This document shows, piece after piece, positions 26,355-35,053 of a stretch of DNA of 64,000 bases. The DNA is from Flavobacterium sp. SUN052. GTDB lineage: Bacteria > Bacteroidota > Bacteroidia > Flavobacteriales > Flavobacteriaceae. How positions within the stretch are numbered: the first letter of the stretch is position 1; the number at the start of each line of letters is the position of its first letter. The notes below the pieces were generated by a model. It searched no databases, had not been told where the DNA came from, and saw only the letters and a program-made list of their open reading frames with translations. The position numbers and the translations under genes are program-made. The DNA is taken from contig NZ_JAPQNS010000001.1 of the NCBI RefSeq assembly GCF_028867935.1, positions 558,001-622,000 on the forward strand. The letters run 5' to 3'.

Positions 26355-26485
26355 CAAGTACAGTACAAAAATAAATAGATACATAACGATGCCATTGTTC
26401 AAGATAATCAAGATTGTAATCCTCCAGATTCAAAGGGATTTTTTAAGGTTTATAAAACCAAGCCTAATCCAGTCGATTCGGTGAG

Positions 26486-26493
26486 TAGGTTTG
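26486..26493 (+). promoter_or_regulatory. -7 promoter box TAGGTTTG
   Basis: Exact match to the Bacteroidota -7 consensus TAnnTTTG, 51 bases before the start of the gene at 26545. I do not see a TTTG -33 element at the usual spacing, so the call is modest. Confidence 0.4.
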
Positions 26494-26544
26494 CACAAAC
26501 TTCGCTTCACTTAAAAAGGATAATCATTACACGGGAAATTTGCT

Positions 26545-27303
26545 ATGAATAGAAAATACAAATCCTTATTGCCAGCCATAACGTTTGTTGTTTTATCAGG
26601 ATTACAACTATGCGGCCTTACCGCTTCTGCACAGGGGCCGGGTCCGGGCCAACGGATACCGCTCCCGCCTATACCTTTAAAAGGAGATACAACACATACC
26701 CTATCTACACGCTTCACGCTGGCCTCTGCCGCCAAAAAATCTCCCGATGCAAAAGGGTTTATTCAACGTTGGCTGGTGCTGGAACCGGTGAAGAAAGATA
26801 TTGTCCGAAATAATATTTTCACCGACAACTACCTCAGAACCGCTTTTTCAACCGACAACTTTTCCAGCGATTACACTACCATACCCAAAAATGGCGAAAC
26901 TGTAAAAGTGGGAAATCAGGACTTGAAGTGGTATGCGCTGGACAGCAAAGCGTTTAACGTTAATCTGTACCATTTTACCTACGCCCTCAACAAGCCCAGA
27001 TACGGCGTACTGGTCTGGTTGGTCACGGTCATTGATAGCCCCGAAGAAATCAAAAATGTCAGGATGGCGGCTGGATGTAATTCTGGCAGCATGTGGTGGT
27101 TGAATGGTCAGGAAGCCTTGCTGCTTTCCGGTGATCGGGATATGATTGCCGATAATGGTACCTCTGCACGGTTAACCCTAAAAAAGGGAAAGAACATCAT
27201 CCGTGGGGCCGTCATAAACGGACCGGGTATGGCTAACTTCTGTGTTCGTTTTCTAGATGAAAAAGGATCGCCCGTAAAAAACCTCGGCATCAGTTACGAA
27301 TAA
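26545..27303 (+). CDS. exported hypothetical protein, possibly galactose-binding-like
   Basis: 252 residues with a signal peptide (about 1-30, ending ASAQG) followed by a Pro/Gly-rich stretch (GPGPGQRIPLPPIPLKG). The C-terminal half has MWWLNGQEALLLSGDRD and KKGKNIIRGAVINGPGMANFCVRFLDEKG. I read these as a beta-sandwich segment like the domain placed before esterase or hydrolase modules, where the loop WLNGxEA repeats in carbohydrate-binding proteins. No catalytic motif is seen. It is followed 41 bases later by a GH43 enzyme, so it may help bind the same plant polysaccharide. The fold assignment is tentative. Confidence 0.55.
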   Translation: MNRKYKSLLPAITFVVLSGLQLCGLTASAQGPGPGQRIPLPPIPLKGDTTHTLSTRFTLASAAKKSPDAKGFIQRWLVLEPVKKDIVRNNIFTDNYLRTAFSTDNFSSDYTTIPKNGETVKVGNQDLKWYALDSKAFNVNLYHFTYALNKPRYGVLVWLVTVIDSPEEIKNVRMAAGCNSGSMWWLNGQEALLLSGDRDMIADNGTSARLTLKKGKNIIRGAVINGPGMANFCVRFLDEKGSPVKNLGISYE

Positions 27304-27344
27304 AATGGGTTGGCCTGTTTGAGCTAATCGACACAACTTATCAC

Positions 27345-28787
27345 ATGAAAAGAATGAATATACCTTACCTGACGACCTTATTCTCTTTATTCATAACACA
27401 ACTAGTAATAGCCCAGGTTGGAAGACCATTTATCCATGACCCCTCAACCGTTGCCGAGTGTGAAGGCAAGTATTATACATTCGGCACGGGCGGTGGCGGA
27501 TTGATTTCCAATGATGGCTGGACATGGTATGGTGGCGGAGTGAGACCGGGTGGTGGAGCGGCTCCTGATGTCCTCAAAATTGGCGATCGTTACCTGGTCG
27601 TATATGGGGCAACCGGCGGTTCACCCAACCACAAAGGAGCTATTTTGACCATGTGGAACAAGACATTGGACCCCAAGTCCCCTGATTTCAAGTATTCTGA
27701 ACCGGTTGTGGTGGCAACATCGGATGGCTATGAAGAGAACGACGCCATTGACCCCGGTCTTATGTTAGATCCTACTACCGGACGCCTGTGGCTAACCTAT
27801 GGTACCTATTTTGGATTCACTCGCCTGATCGAACTGGACCCCAAAACGGGCAAACTCAAGGCCGGTAATAAACCAGTCGATGTAGCTATCGTATGCGAAG
27901 CCAGCACGTTGGTTTATCGAGACGGCTGGTACTACCTGCTGGCCACGCATGGCAGTTGCTGCGATGGTGCCAACTCGACCTACAATGTGGTGGTCGGCCG
28001 CTCCAAAAAGGTAGCTGGCCCTTACCTCGATAATGTAAGCAGAAGCATGTTGGAAGGTGGCGGGAAAATGGTGGTTGCTACCCGAGGAGGATTAATTGGT
28101 CCTGGGCATTTTGGACATATCATTCTTGAGAAAGGCGTTGAAAAAATGTCTATCCACTATGAAGCCGATTTAGAGCAGGGCGGTCGAAGCGTGTTAGGCA
28201 TACTTCCGGTGGTTTGGAAAGATGGCTGGCCTGTTGCCGGTGAGAAGTTTAAGGAGGGTACGTACGAGATTGAATCTGTACGAAGAGGCTACGGCTTAGA
28301 GTTGGCCGTTGATTTCACCAGAATGGCCGTTGCACCACGGAGATTTAACCAGCCCGATAATGATCCGATAAAACCTGTTCCAACTCAGCAATTAGCCGAT
28401 GTGATGAAAAGCTGGCCAACCGGAACTATCAATGTGAGAATAGGCGACTACATGTCTCGTCCTCATCAAAAATGGACTATTACTGATGCGCCTGATACCA
28501 CCGGGTATTTGGGTGATCCCTATTATAAAATTGTACTGGCAGGAACAGATCGGGCCTTGGCGGCAACTGCTGATGAAGAAGTGGTAACCGTACCGGCATT
28601 TACCGGCGCACCCGAACAGTTATGGCGCATCGATCAGTTAACAGATGGAACTTACCGGATAATGCCCAAGGTAGTACCGAATTCAGGAAAGAAATTAGCG
28701 CTGGTTTCCTCTGGAGACAGCACACCGACACTGGCAGAATTTGATTTTAGCAGCGATAATTCTAAATGGAATTTCAGGGTTCACTGA
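27345..28787 (+). CDS. GH43-family arabinan-type glycoside hydrolase
   Basis: 480 residues with a signal peptide (ending about residue 24). The five-bladed GH43 propeller shows IHDPSTVAECEGKYYTF (the catalytic base Asp in HDPS), AAPDVLKIGDRYLVVYGA, NDAIDPGLMLD (the pKa-modulating Asp) and CEASTLVYRDGWYYL with the general acid Glu. GAPEQLWRIDQLTDGTYRI near the C-terminus resembles a ricin-like or family-43 C-terminal domain. Endo-arabinanases of this type hydrolyse alpha-1,5 bonds of arabinan. The exact specificity cannot be read here. The gene follows a hypothetical exported protein, with a solo sensor propeller downstream. Confidence 0.88.
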   Translation: MKRMNIPYLTTLFSLFITQLVIAQVGRPFIHDPSTVAECEGKYYTFGTGGGGLISNDGWTWYGGGVRPGGGAAPDVLKIGDRYLVVYGATGGSPNHKGAILTMWNKTLDPKSPDFKYSEPVVVATSDGYEENDAIDPGLMLDPTTGRLWLTYGTYFGFTRLIELDPKTGKLKAGNKPVDVAIVCEASTLVYRDGWYYLLATHGSCCDGANSTYNVVVGRSKKVAGPYLDNVSRSMLEGGGKMVVATRGGLIGPGHFGHIILEKGVEKMSIHYEADLEQGGRSVLGILPVVWKDGWPVAGEKFKEGTYEIESVRRGYGLELAVDFTRMAVAPRRFNQPDNDPIKPVPTQQLADVMKSWPTGTINVRIGDYMSRPHQKWTITDAPDTTGYLGDPYYKIVLAGTDRALAATADEEVVTVPAFTGAPEQLWRIDQLTDGTYRIMPKVVPNSGKKLALVSSGDSTPTLAEFDFSSDNSKWNFRVH

Positions 28788-28828
28788 TGTAGAGCTTGTC
28801 AAAAAATCAAAAAGTGAACCCCATTACT

Positions 28829-29926
28829 ATGAAATTGAACAAACTATTACTTTTTAGCTTTTTGACAGTTTGTATTTCCTGCTACGGGCAGGAAAAATCA
28901 AGCGCTTATAATGGATTAATTATTTCTAAACCAAGCCCGAAAGTAATAAGAAACGTTAAGGCAGTTGGTTTGGCTCCTGATTTTGACACTACTCTAGTCA
29001 GTCAATATATCCGAAGTATTTTTCAGGATTCGAAAGGCAATTTATGGTTTGGTACTATAGGTGAAGGCGTAGCGAGGTATGATGTAAAAACGTTGACTTA
29101 CTTTTCTAATCCTGATGGATTTATTACTAACTCGGTTTTTGCTATTAATGAAGATAAACAGGGTAATCTTTGGTTTGGTACTGACCAGGGCGTTTATAAA
29201 TATGACGGAAAAGTATTTAGAAATTATGGTAAAAAAGACGGCCTGAATCACCTGGATATAAGTCGTAAAAGTATCCTTGTTGACAAATCGGGTGCTGTTT
29301 GGGTGGGTACACATGGTGGGGTTTATCAGTATGATCCATTGGCCGATAGCAAAGGCGGTCAAAGTTTCTCATTATTTCAGCAGCTACCTCCAATAAATGT
29401 TGCTGGCATCATGGAAGACAAAAGTGGAAACATTTGGTTTGCTTCTTCGAATAAAGGTGTTTTCCGCTACGACCATTCGGCTTCGCTCAGGTCAGGTGGG
29501 AAAACAATTGCCAATATTGCCGATAAGGAACAATTGGGAGAAAACTATGCGGGGGGCATAGCCGAGGATAAAGCCGGGAATATATGGTTTACGATGAAAA
29601 ACGGCATTTGCAAGTATGACGGAAAAACGTTGACAGAATACACTGCTAAAGACGGACTAGGTGGAACGGAGTTTTGGGGTATCATTATAGAACAGTCGGG
29701 TATTGTTTGGATTACAGCCCGAGGCAGTACTACGCGCTTTGATCCTTCAGGACCCTTACCAAATCCCAAAGCATTTACGGTGTTTACGCCTGCTGATGGC
29801 CTAAATTGTTGTGTACAAAGTATGTTTCAGGATAAGTCAGGAAATATGTGGTGGGGTGCAGGGCAAGGTCTTTATCGGTTTAACGGCACCCGGTTTTATC
29901 AAGTCAAAAAAAATGGCCCGTGGTAA
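28829..29926 (+). CDS. stand-alone two-component-type sensor propeller, exported lipoprotein-like
   Basis: From ATG 28829, 365 residues: a signal with a cysteine-rich end (LTVCISCYGQ), then seven or so repeats of the form FQDSKGNLWFGT..GVxRYD (for example EDKQGNLWFGTDQGVYKYD, EDKSGNIWFASSNKGVFRYD, VDKSGAVWVGTHGGVYQYD). This is the two-component regulator propeller found as the periplasmic sensor of hybrid systems in Bacteroidota. There is no kinase or membrane helix after it, so it is a propeller alone, probably in the periplasm. It may bind the product of the GH43 enzyme or interact with another regulator. Confidence 0.8.
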   Translation: MKLNKLLLFSFLTVCISCYGQEKSSAYNGLIISKPSPKVIRNVKAVGLAPDFDTTLVSQYIRSIFQDSKGNLWFGTIGEGVARYDVKTLTYFSNPDGFITNSVFAINEDKQGNLWFGTDQGVYKYDGKVFRNYGKKDGLNHLDISRKSILVDKSGAVWVGTHGGVYQYDPLADSKGGQSFSLFQQLPPINVAGIMEDKSGNIWFASSNKGVFRYDHSASLRSGGKTIANIADKEQLGENYAGGIAEDKAGNIWFTMKNGICKYDGKTLTEYTAKDGLGGTEFWGIIIEQSGIVWITARGSTTRFDPSGPLPNPKAFTVFTPADGLNCCVQSMFQDKSGNMWWGAGQGLYRFNGTRFYQVKKNGPW

Positions 29927-30039
29927 TGCAACTGGAAGCCAATGTGGATCGACCCAGATTCGCAACTATTCAGGTAAATACCCGATTTTTGTCGATGTTG
30001 CGAAAGCAATGCCCTACCGGGTGATTACAACCTGATTTT

Positions 30040-31671
30040 ATGAATCGCTTCTTCAGCTTATTACTTCTCAGCTGCCTGGCCTATGTTGCTCAGGCTCAAC
30101 GGTATGAATTTACCCACGATGATACCTTGCGGGGCTCCATTACCCCGGAGCGGGTGTGGTGGGATTTGAAATACTATCACCTAAGTATCAAGGTGCAGCC
30201 GTCGGACAGTACAATTGGTGGTAGCACAGTGATTGCTTATAAAGTGCTAAAACCCGATCAAACGCTTCAGGTTGATTTACAACGGCCTCTGAAAGTCACC
30301 AGAATTGAGCAGGATGGCAAGGAACTGACCTACAGACAGGATGGCAATGCGTATTTTGTGACGCTTAAAAAGCCACAGAAAACGGGTCAGAACGAGCGAC
30401 TGACGGTTTTTTACGGAGGGAAACCCCGTCGGGCGAAAAATCCACCCTGGGATGGCGGCTTCGTCTGGACCCGAGATTCCACTCAGCAGTGGTTTATTGC
30501 CACGGCCTGCCAGGGTTTGGGAGCCAGTGCATGGTGGCCTTGCAAAGACCATATGTACGACGAGCCTGATTCCATGCTCATCAGCGTTACCGTACCCGAA
30601 CCCCTCACCGACGTATCGAATGGGATGCTGCGCCGGGTCACCAAAAACGGCGACGGTACCCAAACGTTCGACTGGTTTGTGGGCAACCCCATCAATAATT
30701 ACGGCGTCAACCTGAATGCCGCCCAATATGTCCACTGGTCCGATTCGTACGCGGGGGAGAAGGGTAAGCTTGCATTGAATTACTATGTCCTGCCTCAAAA
30801 CGAAGCGCAGGCCCGGAAGCAGTTTCAGCAGGTGCCGCTAATGCTAAAAGCGTTTGAACACTGGTTTGGCCCGTATCCGTTTTATGAAGACGGCTATAAA
30901 CTGGTTCAGACGCCGTATTTAGGTATGGAACACCAAAGCTCGGTTACCTATGGAAACCGCTTCAGAAATGGTTATCTGGGGCGCGATTTATCGGGAACGG
31001 GCTGGGGACTACTCTGGGATTTTATTATTGTGCATGAGTCGGGACATGAGTGGTTTGCCAATAACATCACCTACCGCGATGTGGCCGATATGTGGATTCA
31101 CGAGAGCTTTACCAACTACTCCGAAAACCTGTTTGTGGAGTATTATTACGGCAAAGAAGCCGGTGCTCAATACGTGATCGGTTGCCGGAAAAACATTCGC
31201 AATGATCGGCCGATTATTGGTGTTTATAATGTAAATAAGGAAGGGTCAAGCGATATGTATTACAAAGGCGGCAACATGCTGCACACCATCCGACAAATCG
31301 TCAATAATGATGAACGCTGGCGGCAACTGCTGCGGGGCATGAACAAAACATTCTATCACCAGACCGTCACGACCAAGCAGATTGAGGACTATGTGAGCAA
31401 GCAGTCGGGCCATAATTTCCAGAAAGTGTTCGATCAGTATCTGCGCGATACCCGGATTCCTACCCTGGAATACCGGCTGGAAAACGGCGTTGTCGAATAC
31501 CGCTGGGCCAACTGCGTGGCCGGGTTCGATATGCCGGTTCGGGTATGTGTCGACGATGCCAACGGCTACCAGAACCTGAAGCCAACCACCACCTGGCACA
31601 CGTTCTCGGCCAAAGGAGCTACCTCGATCAACGTAGATGCCAACTATTACGTCAACGTGAAGCGCCTGTAA
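30040..31671 (+). CDS. M1-family zinc aminopeptidase
   Basis: 543 residues with a signal peptide (about 1-19). The zinc motif is HESGHEW (His332, Glu333, His336) with Glu355 as third ligand (DMWIHESF). GMEHQSSVTYGN is the family GxMEN-like segment with His in place of the usual Asn. The N-terminal beta domain (PSDSTIGGSTVIAYKVL) is typical. It is shorter than full PepN-like enzymes, lacking the large C-terminal helical domain, as in the LTA4-hydrolase-like branch of Bacteroidota. Probable periplasmic peptide trimming. A hairpin terminator lies just downstream. Confidence 0.92.
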   Translation: MNRFFSLLLLSCLAYVAQAQRYEFTHDDTLRGSITPERVWWDLKYYHLSIKVQPSDSTIGGSTVIAYKVLKPDQTLQVDLQRPLKVTRIEQDGKELTYRQDGNAYFVTLKKPQKTGQNERLTVFYGGKPRRAKNPPWDGGFVWTRDSTQQWFIATACQGLGASAWWPCKDHMYDEPDSMLISVTVPEPLTDVSNGMLRRVTKNGDGTQTFDWFVGNPINNYGVNLNAAQYVHWSDSYAGEKGKLALNYYVLPQNEAQARKQFQQVPLMLKAFEHWFGPYPFYEDGYKLVQTPYLGMEHQSSVTYGNRFRNGYLGRDLSGTGWGLLWDFIIVHESGHEWFANNITYRDVADMWIHESFTNYSENLFVEYYYGKEAGAQYVIGCRKNIRNDRPIIGVYNVNKEGSSDMYYKGGNMLHTIRQIVNNDERWRQLLRGMNKTFYHQTVTTKQIEDYVSKQSGHNFQKVFDQYLRDTRIPTLEYRLENGVVEYRWANCVAGFDMPVRVCVDDANGYQNLKPTTTWHTFSAKGATSINVDANYYVNVKRL

Positions 31672-31683
31672 ACCCCACCCCAA

Positions 31684-31709
31684 CCCCTCACCCGTAGGGA
31701 GGGGCTTTT
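31684..31709 (+). terminator. hairpin in the convergent gap after the M1 peptidase
   Basis: CCCCTC at 31684-31689 pairs with GAGGGG at 31699-31704 over a 9-base loop, followed by CTTTT. It sits 12 bases after the M1 stop and directly against the stop codon of the convergent epimerase gene. Confidence 0.65.
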
Positions 31710-32706
31710 ATTCCATCCAGACCCGAATTTGGCCCTGAAACTCCTCACCCGGATTCAGCACGCACAGGCCCTCACCCGTGTTGAACGCGTTCACATTGGC
31801 GGTAAGCGGCTCAATGGCAATGCTGTCGCGACGGCCGGGCGTGTAAACAACCAGATACGGAAACTCCCGACTCTGCCATACGTTGAGTGACACCTGCTGT
31901 TTAGGTGAATGCAAAACGGTGATGACGCCATCTGGATTCTCCGGCACCGTAAACGCATTGTCTAAATTGCGTTCGTGAAGCGGCATCGTTTTAGGGTTCG
32001 TGAATGGCGTACGCCCTGTTGGTAGCAAGTTGTCGTCTAGCTGGATCATCTCCTCTACGGGCATCTCAATGGTAAGGTCATCCGTAGTTTCGCCGTTGAG
32101 GGTAAAGTACGGGTGCCAGCCAAAAGCGGCCGGACAACGCGTAGTGCCAGTGTTCAGGGCCGAAAAGGCCACCGTCAACGTACACGATTGATTGGGCGAT
32201 TCTGCTGGTGGAGCCGTTATGGCGTAGGTAACCTGGAGCGAAAACGGAAACGGATACCCCGAAACCATATCTGCTTCCGTCAAATCGTATTGAATTGTTA
32301 GCAGGGCGTATTGAGCCGTAGTTTCCTGTGCCACCACCCGAAATGGTTTTGGATGCACCAGTCCATGAATCGCATTGTCGCGGGACGGTTCATTCAGCGG
32401 CAACGAGTAATCTTCTCCCTCAAACCCATACACTCCATGCCTAACCCGACTCGGAAAGGGGTACAACAACGCACTGGCGTAGGTTTCATCGGCGAGTAAC
32501 GCCTGTGGCGAATCGGGAGCGCGCACAACCTGCATCAGCGTGCTTTTGGGGCCAAGTACCAATTGGCGAAGAATGCCACCATGTGCTGGAATAACCGAAA
32601 AGCCCTCGCCGGTTTCGGTATACAGGACTACGTACTCAAGAATTGGTTCACTGGATTCGGCATTGGGCAATACCCCGAATGGCTGTGTGTCAATAGAGAA
32701 ATTCAT
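31708..32706 (-). CDS. aldose 1-epimerase (mutarotase)-like protein
   Basis: 332 residues of the galactose mutarotase-like beta-sandwich family. YSLPLNEPSRDNAIHGLVH has the conserved Asn and His near the active site, AAFGWHPYFTLNGE gives the catalytic His segment, and PGEEFQGQIRVWME near the C-terminus carries the catalytic glutamate. It interconverts alpha and beta anomers of free sugars in the cytoplasm, as no signal peptide is visible. It stands alone, convergent with the M1 gene. Confidence 0.85.
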   Translation of the reverse strand: MNFSIDTQPFGVLPNAESSEPILEYVVLYTETGEGFSVIPAHGGILRQLVLGPKSTLMQVVRAPDSPQALLADETYASALLYPFPSRVRHGVYGFEGEDYSLPLNEPSRDNAIHGLVHPKPFRVVAQETTAQYALLTIQYDLTEADMVSGYPFPFSLQVTYAITAPPAESPNQSCTLTVAFSALNTGTTRCPAAFGWHPYFTLNGETTDDLTIEMPVEEMIQLDDNLLPTGRTPFTNPKTMPLHERNLDNAFTVPENPDGVITVLHSPKQQVSLNVWQSREFPYLVVYTPGRRDSIAIEPLTANVNAFNTGEGLCVLNPGEEFQGQIRVWME

Positions 32707-32792
32707 AAGCCGGGTTATGACTGATTTAAATAGATACCCTATGAACTGTACCTAAAAGTGGGTGCTGTTGTTCGATGAATCGCCCAAAGGGG

Positions 32793-33566
32793 TCACATTT
32801 CCCCTTCTACACCCAGGCCAAACAGTGCGAAATCGTATCGGACGGGGTCCGCCGGGTCTAGTTGCCGGAGGGTTTGCGTGAGTTCAAGAGCCGCCCTCCA
32901 ATCGGTTTGGGGTCTTTCCAGTAACCCCAAAATCCTCGCTACCCGACCGACGTGTACGTCGATGGGAATCACCAGCTGATCGGGTCGAATGCGGGTCCAG
33001 ATACCAAAATCAACCCCATTGGTATCGCGCCGAACCATCCATCGCAAAAACATCAGCAGCCGTTTGCACGACGAGTTGCGGGCGGGGGTAGCAATGTGTT
33101 TACGGGTACGTTCGGGAAAGCCGGGCAGGCAACAGAACCGATCGTGGAAACTTTCTAAATGAGGCTGCACTGTTTCCGATGATGTTCCGCCATCAGCAGG
33201 CAGAAAAGCATCCTCAAGTGAGTCGTGCTGGTTATAGAAATCCTGAAAAAAACGCAGAAAGTAGCCCGTATCGGTCAGGTTAAACGTACGGTGTTTGAAG
33301 GAGCTAAACCGGGTCAGATCGCGGTCGTCGTGATTTTTGACGAAATCATAGGGCGCGCCATCCATGAGGTCGATCAGTTCGGCGGCTTTTTTCAAAATCA
33401 CGGGTCGCTGCCCCCAGGCCAGTACAGCCGCCCAAAAACCCATAATTTCAATATCGTGCCGGTCGGTAAACCGATGCGGAATGCTGATGGGGTCTTTGGC
33501 AATAAAAGAAGGCCGATTGTATTGATCGGCCTTAAAATTCAGCAAGTCTATAACGTCTGTATTCAT
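32793..33566 (-). CDS. TIGR02757 (DUF2400) family protein
   Basis: 257 residues matching the TIGR02757 pattern in Bacteroidota: KADQYNRPSFIAKDPISIPHRFT, IEIMGFWAAVLAWGQRPVILKKA, FKHRTFNLTDTGYFLRF and CKRLLMFLRWMVRRD. The aromatic-rich helical makeup resembles HhH base-excision glycosylase folds, but function is not established. Its start codon overlaps the next small membrane-protein stop by four bases, so the two are co-transcribed. Confidence 0.9.
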   Translation of the reverse strand: MNTDVIDLLNFKADQYNRPSFIAKDPISIPHRFTDRHDIEIMGFWAAVLAWGQRPVILKKAAELIDLMDGAPYDFVKNHDDRDLTRFSSFKHRTFNLTDTGYFLRFFQDFYNQHDSLEDAFLPADGGTSSETVQPHLESFHDRFCCLPGFPERTRKHIATPARNSSCKRLLMFLRWMVRRDTNGVDFGIWTRIRPDQLVIPIDVHVGRVARILGLLERPQTDWRAALELTQTLRQLDPADPVRYDFALFGLGVEGEM

Positions 33567-33775
33567 CGACTTTTACCACCGCTAACCACCCAGGCCATGC
33601 CTCGCGAAATCCCCGAGATAAGTGCTAAAATGCCCGAAATCAGGGTAGTGAAAATGGCCACGAACGGGTAGCCAATAGTAAACATCACACTGAATACTTT
33701 ATAGCCCGGCGTAGCTTTCATGCGTTCGTCGCGCAGGCGGTGCCGTTTGGCAATTCGTTCTTCTTTCGTTTCCAT
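33563..33775 (-). CDS. small single-span membrane protein, 70 aa
   Basis: A basic N-terminus (METKEERIAKRHRLRDERMKA) precedes a hydrophobic segment around residues 26-52 (VFSVMFTIGYPFVAIFTTLISGILALISG) that probably makes one long or two short helices. It overlaps the TIGR02757 gene by four bases (ATGA), and lies two bases after the LysM gene stop. Function unknown. Confidence 0.7.
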   Translation of the reverse strand: METKEERIAKRHRLRDERMKATPGYKVFSVMFTIGYPFVAIFTTLISGILALISGISRGMAWVVSGGKSR

Positions 33776-33777
33776 AA

Positions 33778-34950
33778 TCAGGGAACCATATACGATACCT
33801 CAGCCCGAAAACTCTGATTGTTGGGGGAAAGTTTCTCAAATGCTTTGGCCGAGAGTTTAATCAGTACCCGATCGTTCACGCCCGTGTTGGGCAAACGGCC
33901 AATTACTTTCACCCATAAACTCTGGTTGTTAACGTCGTTGCGAACCTGCACCAGCGATCCCACCGGGGCCGAGCGGTGCAGGGCCAGATATTTGTTGGCC
34001 GACTCGTCGGCTTCAATTGCTTCAGCTATGCCCATTTCGGCCACCCGCTTGCCTTTGGCGGGTAATTTTGTGCCGGGATCGCCGGGACGGGTGGGCTTTT
34101 CTTCCTTCGGTTCGGGGCGCTCAGCGGGCCGCGACATGGGCGAGCGGGCCAGGGCATCGTCAGCGGGGCGGGTAGCCGGGGTTGGGGCCGGGTTGGTTTT
34201 TGCCGGTTCCTTTTTCGCCAGATCCGGTTTCGGTTCCGCTTTGGCCGGTGGAGTTGCTGGCTCAGGTTCACTGCCCGCTTGCCGGGCGGCAAATCCTTTT
34301 TCAGAAACGATCAGGGCTTGTCCCACCAGAATATTGTCGCTGTTCAGGTTGTTCCACCGGCGAATATCGGCCATCAGAACCTTGTTTTTTACGGCGATAC
34401 TATACAGCGTCTGGCCCGACTCTACAACGTGCACATCTGTGTTCTTGCGCAGATCGGCCTCCAGGCGCTGGGCTGCTTTAGCATCTTCTTTAACGTCTTT
34501 TTTGGTCAGCTTTTCGGGTTCTTTCGACTCCGTTTTTGCAACGGGCTCCGACTTTTTCATCAGTTGCTCGTCCTCTTTAGCGGCTTTTTTAGCTTCTTTT
34601 TCTTCGCGACGAGCCGCTCGTTCAGCCGCTTTTTCCTCCTTACGGCTCAGTTGCGGTTCGGGCTGTGGAACACGTACGAGCTGGTTGTATTTAACGCCAT
34701 CTTTCATACCGGGGTTGGCGGTCTTGATTACATCGACGGAAGTGTTGTAACGCCGGGCAATGGCATAGAGTGTCTGGCCCTGATTGACCCGGTGTAATAC
34801 AAAAAACTTACCATCGCGTCGTTCGACGCCTACCGAATCGAGTGTTGATAGCGCAGGGTGGAGAGTTGTTAATGAGCAATTTATGGATTCTGCCCGGAGT
34901 CCGCTGCTCAGCAAAAGAGCCGCAGAAGAGAAGGCAAAGAGGATTTTCAT
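33778..34950 (-). CDS. LysM-repeat protein with C-terminal RlpA-like domain
   Basis: 390 residues: signal peptide (1-20), LysM 1 (about 53-95; GQTLYAIARRYNTSVDVIKTAN), a Lys/Glu/Ala-rich coiled-coil-like linker, LysM 2 (about 175-215; GQTLYSIAVKNKVLMADIRRWN), a Pro-rich linker, and a C-terminal segment (about 300-390) with SLVQVRNDVNNQSLWVKVIGRLP, resembling the double-psi barrel of RlpA proteins. LysM domains bind peptidoglycan; the protein is probably periplasmic or outer-membrane associated. A consensus promoter is visible upstream (34987-35017). Confidence 0.85.
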   Translation of the reverse strand: MKILFAFSSAALLLSSGLRAESINCSLTTLHPALSTLDSVGVERRDGKFFVLHRVNQGQTLYAIARRYNTSVDVIKTANPGMKDGVKYNQLVRVPQPEPQLSRKEEKAAERAARREEKEAKKAAKEDEQLMKKSEPVAKTESKEPEKLTKKDVKEDAKAAQRLEADLRKNTDVHVVESGQTLYSIAVKNKVLMADIRRWNNLNSDNILVGQALIVSEKGFAARQAGSEPEPATPPAKAEPKPDLAKKEPAKTNPAPTPATRPADDALARSPMSRPAERPEPKEEKPTRPGDPGTKLPAKGKRVAEMGIAEAIEADESANKYLALHRSAPVGSLVQVRNDVNNQSLWVKVIGRLPNTGVNDRVLIKLSAKAFEKLSPNNQSFRAEVSYMVP

Positions 34951-34986
34951 GGGTTATTAACGGTCAAGAGTGGGGCTGTTGTTGCG

Positions 34987-35017
34987 TAAAAGTAGCTTTT
35001 CTACAGGTTATTTCAAA
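34987..35017 (-). promoter_or_regulatory. promoter of the LysM gene (TTTG-N19-TACTTTTA)
   Basis: On the minus strand TTTG (35017-35014) and TACTTTTA (34994-34987, seven of eight matches to TAnnTTTG) are spaced by exactly 19 bases, as in the Bacteroidota housekeeping promoter. The predicted start site is about 30 bases before the LysM ATG at 34950. Confidence 0.55.
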
Positions 35018-35040
35018 TCCCATCGGGCCGTACAATTCCG

Positions 35041-35048
35041 TAAGTTTG
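35041..35048 (+). promoter_or_regulatory. -7 promoter box TAAGTTTG directly before kdsB
   Basis: Perfect TAnnTTTG match ending five bases before the kdsB ATG at 35054. A transcript starting a few bases downstream would be leaderless or nearly so. No TTTG is present 19 bases upstream. Confidence 0.45.
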
Positions 35049-35053
35049 CGACC

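Noticed and set aside
24804..26360. Integrated mobile element
   Set aside because: AT-rich, but no integrase, transposase or flanking direct repeats are seen; noted only as a compositional island.
33818..34750. 310-codon plus-strand frame opposite the LysM gene
   Set aside because: Low-complexity Ser/Ala/Arg content caused by reading the Lys/Glu/Pro-rich LysM linker backwards; no start context or homology.
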